Shown piece by piece: positions 1 through 9,355 of a stretch of DNA of 16,873 bases. The stretch is from NCBI GenBank assembly GCA_009699565.1, contig WLNX01000012.1:1-16873 (forward strand). The letters run 5' to 3'. The number at the start of each line of letters is the position of its first letter. Within the stretch, counting starts at the first letter, position 1. The notes beneath the pieces were generated by a model, which saw only the letters and a program-made list of their open reading frames with translations, was not told where the DNA came from and searched no databases. Position numbers and translations under genes: made by a program. This DNA comes from Actinomycetota bacterium (GTDB taxonomy: Bacteria; Actinomycetota; Thermoleophilia; Solirubrobacterales; Solirubrobacteraceae).

Positions 1-1333
1 GCACCGCCTCGGCAGAAGCGCCGACCTTGCGCGATCCTGCACCCGCCGCGGACCGCGTCCGCTGGTCTCCCATCAGGCGCTCAAACTCGGCATCGTCGGC
101 AAACGGAACCCCGCGCTCGGCCGCGATCTCGCGCGTCAACTCGATTGGAAAACCGAAGGTGTCGTGCAGCCGAAAGGCGTCCGCGCCGCCAAGCTCCCCG
201 GCTGCCAATAGCTCGTCAAGCAGTCCTGTCCCCTGCTCAAGAGTGCGACCAAAGCTCTGCTCTTCTCCCCTAACCCATTCGAGAATGGTCTCGCGGCGGT
301 CTACAAGCTCCGGATAGGCAGCTCCCATGACTTCGATGACCTGGTCCGCGAATGCCGGCATGAATTCGCCCTCAATGCCGATCCGCCTTCCCTGCAGAAC
401 CGCGCGGCGCATTACCCGGCGAAGGATGTAGCCGCGGTCCTCGTTTGACGGGACAACGCCGTCGGCGATCAGGAAAGTCATCGCACGCGAGTGATCGGCC
501 AAGATCCTCAGCGCCCGAAGGTCGGGATCGGCTGTCGCAAGCTCGCGGCCGAGCGTCATCAACCCCGAGAACTGGTCGGTCTCGAAGACGGTCTCCACAC
601 CCTGCTCGATCAGCGCGAGCCGGTTCAGTCCCGCTCCGGTGTCGATGTTCTTGGTCGGCAGCGGCGTCAGTTTCCCCTCGGCGCTTTGATCGAATTCCAT
701 AAAGACGAGGTTCCAGTACTCGAGAAAGCGATCGTTCTCGCCCCCGGGAAGGTCCCCCGGCTCGCCGTACTGCTCGCCGCGATCGAGGTAAAGCTCGCTG
801 CACGGTCCGCAAGGTCCCGTTGGTCCGGCCTGCCAGAAGTTCTCTGATCGAGGGCAGAGCACGATCCGCTCGCGCGGCACTCCGACCGCCTCCCAAGCAG
901 CAATCGCCTCGTCGTCGGCGCCGAGACCGAGTTCGTCGTCCCCTTCGAAAACGGTGATCCAAATCTTCTCCGGATCGAAGCCGAAGCCCTCGATCGAAAG
1001 CTTCCAGGCCTGCTCAATCGCGCCCTCCTTGAAGTAGTCGCCGATCGAGAAGTTGCCGAGCATCTCAAAGAAAGTGAGGTGGCGCGACGTGTTGCCAACA
1101 TTCTCGATGTCGGTGGTGCGAAAGCACTTCTGACAGCTGGTCATCCGCGTGGCAGGGGGCGCTTCGAGCCCCATGAAGTACTCCTTCAGCGGGTGCATCC
1201 CTGCTGTGGTTAGCAAGACCGATGAATCAAACGATGCCGGCACGAGCGACCCTGACGGACGCCGCAGATGGCCGTTCGCTTCAAAGAAGTCGAGGAACGT
1301 GGAGCGGATCTGGTCGGAGCTGCGGGCTGGCAT
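1..1333 (-). CDS. alaS: Alanine--tRNA ligase, N-terminal 444 residues (runs off left edge)
   Basis: Class II aminoacyl-tRNA synthetase that charges tRNA-Ala in the cytoplasm. Reading the minus strand from an ATG at 1333 gives an uninterrupted frame to the window edge. Recognisable AlaRS features in order are: an N-terminal catalytic start with PSGSLVPASFDSSVLLTTAGM (about residues 28-48), the TSCQKCFRTTDIENVGNT block, HLTFFEMLGNFSIGDYFKEGA (class II motif 2 region), the AlaRS-typical GPTGPCGPCSELYLDRG, TGAGLNRLA, and DHSRAMTFLIADGVVPSNEDRGYILRR. Only the catalytic and tRNA-binding part is present; the editing and C-terminal domains lie outside the window (full-length bacterial AlaRS is about 870-900 residues). 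Its start codon overlaps the mnmA stop by one base (TAATG at 1331-1335), which fixes the start and suggests translational coupling. No intein or frameshift is seen. Confidence 0.97.
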   Translation of the reverse strand, partial: MPARSSDQIRSTFLDFFEANGHLRRPSGSLVPASFDSSVLLTTAGMHPLKEYFMGLEAPPATRMTSCQKCFRTTDIENVGNTSRHLTFFEMLGNFSIGDYFKEGAIEQAWKLSIEGFGFDPEKIWITVFEGDDELGLGADDEAIAAWEAVGVPRERIVLCPRSENFWQAGPTGPCGPCSELYLDRGEQYGEPGDLPGGENDRFLEYWNLVFMEFDQSAEGKLTPLPTKNIDTGAGLNRLALIEQGVETVFETDQFSGLMTLGRELATADPDLRALRILADHSRAMTFLIADGVVPSNEDRGYILRRVMRRAVLQGRRIGIEGEFMPAFADQVIEVMGAAYPELVDRRETILEWVRGEEQSFGRTLEQGTGLLDELLAAGELGGADAFRLHDTFGFPIELTREIAAERGVPFADDAEFERLMGDQRTRSAAGAGSRKVGASAEAV

Positions 1334-2742
1334 TAGGCGATTGTGGCGCATCCCACTACACGATCGCCGCTAAGCAGCACGGCGGTCTGTCCCGGAGCCG
1401 GTGCCCAAGCGGTCTTCTTGAGCTCCAGAACGTCCCCGTTGAGCCGGCATTCAAGCGCCGGAGCGTGCGACCTGAGGCGCGCCTGATCGACCACCTCAGC
1501 GGGGCGGTAGAGCTTCACGTCGGTGAGCGCGACCTCGCTGCGATGGAGTTCGCTGCGCGTGCCGACTGTCACCGTGTTCGTCTCGGCGTCGGTCGCCATC
1601 ACGTAAAGCGGCTCCTCGACGCCGCCAATCTCAAGACCGCGCCGCTGGCCAACGGTAAAGCGGTGGGCGCCGCTGTGGCTGCCCACCGTCACGCCTTCGG
1701 CGGTGACGATTGCTCCCGGGCGCGGCTCGATCCCGCCGTGCTTGGCGAGGAACGAATCGCTGGCCGTACCGGCAAGGAAGCAGAGGTCCTGAGAGTCGGG
1801 GGTCTGTGCGACGGAAAGCGCGGCAGCCGCTGCAAGCTCCCTCACCTCGGGCTTCGTCATCTCTCCGAGCGGAAAACGCATCCGCGCAACCGACTCGGGC
1901 GCCAGCGCAGCGAGCATGTAGGACTGATCCTTTGCCGGGTCGACCGCAGCGCGGAGCAGGCCGTCATCGCCTACCCGGGCGTAGTGCCCGGTGGCCAGCG
2001 ACTCGCAGCCGAGCCTGTCAGCGAGGTCGAGCATCGCGTCAAGGCGCACGGAGCCGTTGCAGCGAACGCAGGGGTTGGGCGTCTGCCCGGCGGCGTGACC
2101 GGCAACCCACGGTTCGACCACTCCGGCCCGGAAAGCGTCGCGCAGGTCGAGAGTGAGATGCGGGAGGCCAAGATCGTGCGCCAATGCCCTGGCCCGCTGC
2201 ACTGCGCTTGCCGAGCAGCAGCTCCCTTCGGCGTCGTTCTCCTCGTCGCGCCAAAGCTCGAGAGTGACCGCGACCGGCAGCTCGCCGTTCTGTTCGGCGC
2301 AAAGGTGGGCCGCGACCGCGCTGTCCACTCCCCCGCTCATTGCCACGAGCACTCGGCCCGGAACGAGTTCTACCTGCGCCTCGGCGGCGGCAGCCCCTCC
2401 GAGGCCTCTCGCCAATGCGTCAGCCGCCAGCTCGGCGGCGTGGAGCTTGCCTGCACTTAGCCCCCCGAGTTCAGCCGAGACTTGATGAGTTCCTATCCGC
2501 GCCGCGTCAAGGAGCGGCTTTCCCTGAGCCAGCTCGACCACGGCGCTTGCCGCCGCGGTCGTTGCGCCGCAGCCGGACGCTGCAAACGTGACCGATGAAA
2601 CGCAGTCTGCGTCGACGGTGACAGCAATCCGCACCAGGTCGCCGCAGATTGCGCCGCCGGCGACTCCGCAGTGAGCGCCGGGAGGCACGTCTCCCTGGCC
2701 GCGAGGGTGGCGGAGGTGGTCTTCAAATCGCTCGTCAGCCAT
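1333..2742 (-). CDS. mnmA: IscU/NifU-N domain fused to tRNA-specific 2-thiouridylase MnmA
   Basis: MnmA makes the 2-thio group of the wobble uridine (s2U34) in tRNAs for Lys, Glu and Gln. This protein has 469 residues, against about 350-380 for ordinary MnmA. Residues about 130-469 are a full MnmA: PP-loop SGGVDS (136-141), NPCVRCNG with Cys225 and nucleophile candidate Cys228, the SQDLCF motif with Cys321 (sulphur-carrying Cys), and the C-terminal barrels. Residues about 5-115 align with an IscU/NifU-N iron-sulphur scaffold: RFEDHLRHPR resembles the DHYxNPRN start, ICGD holds Cys33 and Asp35, SGCG holds Cys58, and KLHAAELA holds His101. The IscU cysteine that normally follows that His is Ala102 here. 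The start is the only Met before the scaffold domain; a GGAGG lies about 18 nt upstream, so the ribosome site is weak. It sits 30 nt after aspS and overlaps alaS by 1 nt. The MnmA call is very strong and the scaffold call strong; how the two act together is inferred. Confidence 0.95.
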   Translation of the reverse strand: MADERFEDHLRHPRGQGDVPPGAHCGVAGGAICGDLVRIAVTVDADCVSSVTFAASGCGATTAAASAVVELAQGKPLLDAARIGTHQVSAELGGLSAGKLHAAELAADALARGLGGAAAAEAQVELVPGRVLVAMSGGVDSAVAAHLCAEQNGELPVAVTLELWRDEENDAEGSCCSASAVQRARALAHDLGLPHLTLDLRDAFRAGVVEPWVAGHAAGQTPNPCVRCNGSVRLDAMLDLADRLGCESLATGHYARVGDDGLLRAAVDPAKDQSYMLAALAPESVARMRFPLGEMTKPEVRELAAAAALSVAQTPDSQDLCFLAGTASDSFLAKHGGIEPRPGAIVTAEGVTVGSHSGAHRFTVGQRRGLEIGGVEEPLYVMATDAETNTVTVGTRSELHRSEVALTDVKLYRPAEVVDQARLRSHAPALECRLNGDVLELKKTAWAPAPGQTAVLLSGDRVVGCATIA

Positions 2743-2772
2743 CGTCGCCCAGTCTAGGCGCCCTCCAACGTT

Positions 2773-4544
<1,772 letters not shown>

Positions 4545-4548
<4 letters not shown>

Positions 4549-5807
4549 TGGTCGGCGCCTTTCAGTTCGATCAGCGCGCGCAGGGCGCCTTCATCGTCAG
4601 CATGCTCTGTCTGCTCTCCATTCGACAGATCCTTCAACTCGATCCGTCCATCACCGACCACAGCGACGAAACGCGCGCCAATGCGGTCGGCATGCTTGAA
4701 CTGCCCCTTGACCGAGCGCCCTGCCAGCTCGATCTGCGCAGTCATTCCACCCGCGCGGGCGCCTGCTGCCAGAGCGAAGCCCGACGCCTTCGTGGGGCGA
4801 TTCTGGTTCTCGAGAATCACGAACAGGTCGGTGCGGGCCGCCTCGTCTTCCAGCGACGTGGCTGCGAGCAGGATCCGTTCAATCCCTGCCGCCCATCCGA
4901 ACCCGGGTGTTGGAGGCCCGTTGATCTGCTCGGCGAGCCCGTCGTAGCGGCCTCCTCCGCCGACGCCGCTCTGAGCCCCGAGCGCGTCGGAGTTGAACTC
5001 GAAGACGGTGCGCGCGTAGTAGTCGAGCCCACGGACAAGCGTGGGATCGATCGAATAGGAGATGCCGACCGCGTCGAGCAGCGAGCGAACCTCGGCGAAG
5101 TGGTCGAGATCCTCGTCGTCGAGGTGATCGAGCAGCAGCGGTGCAGTTGACATCACCTCGCGCGTAGAGGGATCCGCGGAGTCGAATGCTCGCAGCGGGT
5201 TGAGGTCGATACGCGCCCGCACGTCGCCGGCGAGGAGGTCCTCGTGTGCACGAAGATGGGTCTTAAGCAGCTCGCGGTAGCGCTCGCGGGCCTCCGTGCC
5301 ACCAAGGCTGCCGATGCGCAGGTGCAGATCCTTGACCCCTAGCTCGCCAAGGATCGTCGAGAGAAGCAGGATCGCCTCTGCGTCGACCGCCGGATCGTCC
5401 GACCCAATCGCTTCCGCGCCTATCTGCCAGAACTGCCTGTACCTGCCCTTCTGCGCCCGTTCGTAGCGGAAGCAGCTCGACAGGTACCAAAGCTTCACCG
5501 GCTGCGGCAGCTTGTGCATGCCGTGTTGGAGGTATGCGCGCACGATCGGGGCGGTTACCTCGGGACGCAGTGTCAGTGAGCGCTCTCCGCCGTCGATGAA
5601 GGTGTACATCTCCTTCTGGACGATGTCGGTCGCTTCGCCGACGCTGCGGGTGAAAAGCTCGGTCGGTTCGAAGACCGGCGTCTCGATGCGGCCGTAGCCG
5701 GCACTTTCCAGCACCGCGCGCGTCACCCGCTCCACCTCCAGCCGCGCGGCCGACTGCTCGGGAAGGATGTCGAAGGTGCCGCGGGGAGCCTGAAGCGGAT
5801 CGCTCAC
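4545..5807 (-). CDS. hisS: Histidine--tRNA ligase
   Basis: Class II synthetase charging tRNA-His; the 420-residue length is typical for bacteria. Visible features are RGTFDILPEQ (9-18), LRPEVTAPIVRA (79-90), motif 2 CFRYERAQKGRYRQFWQIGAE (111-131), the HisRS-specific LVRGLDYYARTVFEF (256-270), and motif 3 GFGWAAGIERI (301-311) after the glycine-rich GVGGGGRYDGL. The C-terminal part from about 325 is the anticodon-binding domain. The start is GTG, overlapping the preceding metallo-hydrolase stop (GTGA at 5804-5807), and its own stop overlaps the aspS start. The pairing metallo-hydrolase/hisS/aspS is a known conserved neighbourhood in Actinomycetota. Confidence 0.97.
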
Positions 5808-6469
5808 GAGACGCTCGGCAGATCCTGCATGAACGGGTTCGTGGCGCGCTCCTGGCCGATCGTGGTGATTCCCATGTGGCCGGGGAGGACCGGGGTCTCG
5901 TCGGCGAACGTGTCGGCGAGCATCGCCAACGATCTCATCAGCTCGGCTTGGTCGGACCCGGGCAGGTCGGTGCGACCGACGGAACCTTGGAAGAGGACAT
6001 CGCCGCTCGCAAGCACGTAGCCGCCGTCAGCGTCCTCGGGATCGCAGAAGGCGTAGGTGACGTGGCCAGGGCTGTGGCCGGGAGTGAAGAAGACCTCAAT
6101 CTCGAACCCTGCCAGCTCCAACCGCTCGCCGCCGCCGACAAACTCTTCCGCCTGCCAGCTCTCGAACGGGCCGATTCCCTCCCATGTCACGTAGGTCATG
6201 ATGTCGGCGAGGATGTGCCCCTCAAGCTCGGGGCAGTAGACCGGGGCTCCGGTTACCCGAGCAATCGGAGCGACCGCGCCGACGTGGTCGAAGTGGGTGT
6301 GCGTGAGCAGGATTGCCTCGAGCTCGACGCCGAGCGACTCGATCGCCTCGAGAATGCGCTGCGGCTCCTCCCCCGGATCGATCAGCAGTGCGCTCTTTGA
6401 CTCCGGTCCGCTGCGCAGGAGGTAGCAGTTCTCTTGAACCGGGCCGACCGTGAGGACCTGGACTTCCAT
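5804..6469 (-). CDS. Glyoxalase II-like metallo-beta-lactamase-fold hydrolase
   Basis: Predicted cytoplasmic metal-dependent hydrolase, 221 residues. Metal ligands are all present: THTHFDH (His57, His59, Asp61, His62), PGHSPGH (His132), SGDVLF (Asp157) and PGHMG (His198). The tail with QERATNPF is typical of the short YcbL-like glyoxalase II group, which lacks the long helical domain of classical glyoxalase II; the natural substrate of such proteins is usually unknown, with a thioester such as an acylglutathione or mycothiol analogue being possible. The frame is open 30 codons further upstream to 6559, but that extension overlaps the preceding gene and is unlike the family. The ATG at 6469 gives the family-typical start MEVQVLTVGPVQENCYLL and lies 4 nt after the previous stop. 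The gene just upstream of hisS in mycobacteria is the same type. Fold is sure; substrate is not. Confidence 0.9.
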   Translation of the reverse strand: MEVQVLTVGPVQENCYLLRSGPESKSALLIDPGEEPQRILEAIESLGVELEAILLTHTHFDHVGAVAPIARVTGAPVYCPELEGHILADIMTYVTWEGIGPFESWQAEEFVGGGERLELAGFEIEVFFTPGHSPGHVTYAFCDPEDADGGYVLASGDVLFQGSVGRTDLPGSDQAELMRSLAMLADTFADETPVLPGHMGITTIGQERATNPFMQDLPSVS

Positions 6470-6473
6470 GAGT

Positions 6474-6851
6474 TCAGCGCTTCGCCTTCTTGGCGGCGGC
6501 GTCCTTGACGAGACGTCGACGATAGATCCAACGGTCCGTGTAGTAACTGAGTGGCACATAGAAGACGAGCATCAGCAGAGCAACCGGCAGGATGGCGTTC
6601 ACCGGCTGCTTGAGCAGCAACGTGAGCACGGCAACGAAGATCACGACAGCAACCACCGAGCGGGTCGCAGCGCTGCGCCAGCTCGGCTCGCGAACCGGAC
6701 GCTGACCGCCGCCCGACTTGCCTGACGCAGCGGTTTTGTTCTTGGCCTGCTCGCGGTCGCTCAGCGGGCGCCCCGTGCGCCCGCGCGTCTCGACGATGCC
6801 TGCTGCATTGCCTCGGTGTTTGGAGCTGCGCTTCTTCTTTGCCTGGGCCAT
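6474..6851 (-). CDS. Small basic membrane protein with two TM segments, unknown function
   Basis: I do not recognise a family with a known role. The 125-residue product has a long Lys/Arg-rich N-terminus (about 1-62, starting MAQAKKKRSSKHRG), then two hydrophobic segments (about 65-80 and 86-105) joined by a very short KQPVN turn, and a basic C-terminus (RRRLVKDAAAKKAKR). By the positive-inside rule both ends would be cytoplasmic, forming a hairpin in the membrane; the basic tails could touch nucleic acid, ribosomes or phospholipids, but that is speculation. It lies 4 nt after the formimidoyltransferase stop and 4 nt before the metallo-hydrolase start, so it belongs to the same gene train and is very likely translated. 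Confidence 0.8.
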   Translation of the reverse strand: MAQAKKKRSSKHRGNAAGIVETRGRTGRPLSDREQAKNKTAASGKSGGGQRPVREPSWRSAATRSVVAVVIFVAVLTLLLKQPVNAILPVALLMLVFYVPLSYYTDRWIYRRRLVKDAAAKKAKR

Positions 6852-6855
6852 TGGC

Positions 6856-7740
6856 CTAGAAGCCTAGAGCGTCTTCAAGCGTCGCCCTGTTGCGGCAATG
6901 GAGCTGATCGGGGAAGCCGTCGAACGCTGCGGCCGGAGCCAGGCCAACAAGCTCCGCCTCGGACACGCGGGCATCCGCCGATACTGCGGCAACGACCTCT
7001 GCCAGCGAGACTCTCGTGTGATCCTCGATGTTCATCGACACCTGCGCCACCCCTCCGCGGTGGGGCAGCTCAAGCCCGATCGCCCGAACTCCTGGCAACC
7101 CGCCGCTGCCGCCTTCGCGGATGTTGGCGGCAATTCGCTTGGCGTCTTCGATCGTTGCAGGCGGACCGAGCTCGAGGTTGAATGCGACCAGCGGGGGCCG
7201 TGCGGCGACCAGAGTCGCACCCTTTGCCGGGTCCGGGATCGACGGTCCAAAGTCGCTCTCGATCTCGCCTGCTTCAACCCGTGCCGTCAGGCCGGCGAGT
7301 CCGCCTTTCCGCAGCTGCGCCCTGGAACGGCCGCCGGACAGGATCCCGTAGAGGAAGACGGAAAGCCCCAGTTCCTCGCCGAGCAGGTCGGCGGTTACAA
7401 GCGCCTCAGCCATCGCGGCGCCGCGGCGCGCCTCATCGAGGAAGACGACCGGCACGACGTCCACAACCCCCACGTGTGGATGCATGCCCCCGTGCGAGGA
7501 GAGGCTGATCTGTTCGCAAGCCGCACGAGTGCCGGCGACGAGCGCGTCGCTAAGGCGACCGGGTTCGCCCGCCAGCGTGAACACGGAGCGGCCGTGATCT
7601 GCGTCGCTGTGCGGCTGCGCCAGCAGCCTCGCACCATCGGTCGAATCGAAGGCTGCAGCAATCTGAGCGACCTTCCGTTCATCGGCACCCTCGGAGACGT
7701 TGGGGACTGCCGTTAGCAGCGTCGCGGGGTTAAGCGGCAC
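6856..7740 (-). CDS. ftcD: Glutamate formimidoyltransferase (FTCD N-terminal type, single domain)
   Basis: Transfers a formimino group between N-formimidoyl-glutamate and tetrahydrofolate, the last step of one histidine degradation route. The 294 residues cover the two FTCD N-terminal subdomains without the cyclodeaminase domain. Matches to the family in order are: VPNVSEG (12-18), HSDADHGRSVFTLAG (44-58, compare DxDHNRTVxTxxG), MHPHVGVVDVVP (86-97) with His87 at the position of the catalytic His of the mammalian enzyme, YGILSGGRSRAQLRKGGL (131-148), and GATLVAARPPLVAFNLEL (174-191). It starts with GTG, 29 nt after the ABC permease stop, and ends 4 nt before the next gene. No hut genes are visible nearby, so its location in front of tRNA synthetase genes is odd. 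A role in general one-carbon/folate metabolism or in an unrecognised formimino compound is possible. Confidence 0.9.
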   Translation of the reverse strand: MPLNPATLLTAVPNVSEGADERKVAQIAAAFDSTDGARLLAQPHSDADHGRSVFTLAGEPGRLSDALVAGTRAACEQISLSSHGGMHPHVGVVDVVPVVFLDEARRGAAMAEALVTADLLGEELGLSVFLYGILSGGRSRAQLRKGGLAGLTARVEAGEIESDFGPSIPDPAKGATLVAARPPLVAFNLELGPPATIEDAKRIAANIREGGSGGLPGVRAIGLELPHRGGVAQVSMNIEDHTRVSLAEVVAAVSADARVSEAELVGLAPAAAFDGFPDQLHCRNRATLEDALGF

Positions 7741-7769
7741 GCGACAACCCTACATCGCCGATTTGCGGA

Positions 7770-8558
7770 TCAGAGGTCGATCCGGCGCAGCTGGCGAAGC
7801 GCGAGCAGCGCGAAGAAGAGGATCATCCCCGCAAGTGCCAGCAAACCCGGCCAGGTGTGGGCCCAACTGGGCTCAATCCCGGACACGGTCGCCTGCCGTC
7901 CCATCTGAAGTACGTAGGTGACGGGGTTGTATGGCGCTGCTACCGCGAGCCAGCCCTTCAGGAATGGCAACGGCGTATAGGCCGTGGAGAGGAAGACGGC
8001 TATGAAGACGCCGTTCTGGATCAGCGGGCCCACCTGCTGGCTTCGCGCGCGCAGCGCAAGCGTTATCCCCCAGAGCGCCGCAACGACGCTGAAGAGCACT
8101 CCTGCCAGATAGAGCATCAGCAGGCCGTAGGCGCCGCCTGTGAGCCCGGGTCCGAGGATCAGCCCCACGATCAGAATCACAGTCATTGGCACCAGCGACC
8201 GCGTCATTGCCGCCATAACCGGACCGACGATCAAGAGTGGCCTCGGCGCCGGCGAACTGAGCAGGCGGTCGAACCAGCCGGCCTCGATGTCGCGTGCGAG
8301 ATTTGCTCCGGTGGCTCCGCCGGCAAACCCTGCTCCCTGGAGGCACGAGAGCGGCATCAGCCAAGCGATGTACGAAGTCGTGGGGAATCCCACAAGCTGG
8401 TCGAGCCGCCCGAACTGACCCAAGCTCCCGAGCAGGAAGATGACGGGGGCAATAGTCGTTGGGAGCAGCCCCCCTCGCACGCGCGCAAGCTCCAGCAGCG
8501 ACCGCCGCCATAGAGCGAATCCGACCTCTCCCGCGTAGGCGACTCCGCGGGTGCTCAC
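7770..8558 (-). CDS. ABC-2 type permease, second membrane subunit
   Basis: Integral membrane subunit (262 residues, about six hydrophobic segments) of a DrrAB-like exporter. It contains the ABC-2 pattern of a first membrane helix (about 31-47), an amphipathic coupling-helix region DIEAGWFDRLLSSPAPRPLL (90-109), and a conserved APYNPVTYVLQMGRQA (208-223) before the final membrane helix. It is a clear paralogue of the neighbouring permease, which has DIEGGFFDRLLSAPVHR and NPLSYVVEGMRA at the same places, so the two probably form a heterodimer energised by the ATPase. The GTG start overlaps the previous stop (GTGA, 8555-8558). The exported substrate cannot be told; DrrA/DrrB relatives export antibiotics or lipids. 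Confidence 0.9.
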   Translation of the reverse strand: MSTRGVAYAGEVGFALWRRSLLELARVRGGLLPTTIAPVIFLLGSLGQFGRLDQLVGFPTTSYIAWLMPLSCLQGAGFAGGATGANLARDIEAGWFDRLLSSPAPRPLLIVGPVMAAMTRSLVPMTVILIVGLILGPGLTGGAYGLLMLYLAGVLFSVVAALWGITLALRARSQQVGPLIQNGVFIAVFLSTAYTPLPFLKGWLAVAAPYNPVTYVLQMGRQATVSGIEPSWAHTWPGLLALAGMILFFALLALRQLRRIDL

Positions 8559-9355
8559 GTCTCCGCCCTCGAACGCATCGCCCAGACCGCGATGGAACTG
8601 GTCAGCACAACCGAGCCAATGCCAGCCGCGAACCCACCGGGCACGCTCCCCAAGGCAGGGAGATCAAAGAGCGCAGCGCGCATTCCCTCTACGACATAGC
8701 TGAGCGGATTGACGACGGAGATCTTTTCGAGAACCGGGCTCAGCAGTGCGCGGGGGAAAAAAGCCGGAGCGGTAAAGAGCAGGACGAAGACGAACGGGAA
8801 GAGGTTCTGCATCAGCGAGAGCGACCCGGTTCTTAGCGCAAGCGCGGCGCCCAGACCGGCCGCCGCGGAGGCGCTCAAGGCGGCGAGCAGGATCGTGAGC
8901 AGAATACCGACGGCCCCTCCGGTGAAATCGGCTCCGATGGCGAAGGCAACGGCGAGAAAGAGGACTGCCTGAGCGACTCCGATGGCGGCCGTCCCAAGCA
9001 CCCGCCCCAGCACGATGCTGGAGCGATGCACGGGAGCCGACAGCAGGCGGTCGAAGAAGCCCCCCTCAATATCGCCGGCAATGGCGATCCCGGCCATCAG
9101 CCCAGCCAGCAGCGTTCCCTGCATGATTGTCCCTGAAACGACAAAGCCGACATACGAGCCGGTCGAGGGAAAGCCAGGGAGCTGCTGCGCAGCCGATGTT
9201 CCACTCGCGACAACAGCCAGCAGCAGGAGCGGCAGGAGAAAAGAAGGCAACAGGAACTGCGCCCGCCTGAGCTGGACGCGAAGCGCGCGCTGAGCGAGCG
9301 CCAAGATGACGCGGCCCTGCACGGCCAGATCCCGCTCCAGTGCAACGTCGGTCAC
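8555..9355 (-). CDS. ABC-2 type permease, first membrane subunit
   Basis: Integral membrane subunit (266 residues, six predicted hydrophobic segments) of the same exporter. Landmarks are the first membrane helix (about 33-50), the coupling region DIEGGFFDRLLSAPVHR (95-111), a strongly Ala/Leu/Gly-rich middle (about 120-172) and NPLSYVVEGMRA (216-227) near the end, all typical of DrrB/ABC-2 proteins. Its GTG start overlaps the ATPase stop codon (GTGA, 9352-9355), so ATPase, permease 1 and permease 2 are translated as a coupled set. One ATPase with two different permeases suggests an ATPase homodimer carrying a permease heterodimer. Confidence 0.92.
   Translation of the reverse strand: MTDVALERDLAVQGRVILALAQRALRVQLRRAQFLLPSFLLPLLLLAVVASGTSAAQQLPGFPSTGSYVGFVVSGTIMQGTLLAGLMAGIAIAGDIEGGFFDRLLSAPVHRSSIVLGRVLGTAAIGVAQAVLFLAVAFAIGADFTGGAVGILLTILLAALSASAAAGLGAALALRTGSLSLMQNLFPFVFVLLFTAPAFFPRALLSPVLEKISVVNPLSYVVEGMRAALFDLPALGSVPGGFAAGIGSVVLTSSIAVWAMRSRAET

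Noticed and set aside
1222..2460. 412-residue plus-strand open frame
   Set aside because: It lies antisense to mnmA and alaS, has biased composition and no recognisable domain; it is a by-product of high GC content.
6470..6559. 30-residue N-terminal extension of the metallo-hydrolase
   Set aside because: It lies within the preceding gene and lacks family similarity; the ATG at 6469 gives the canonical start 4 nt after the previous stop.
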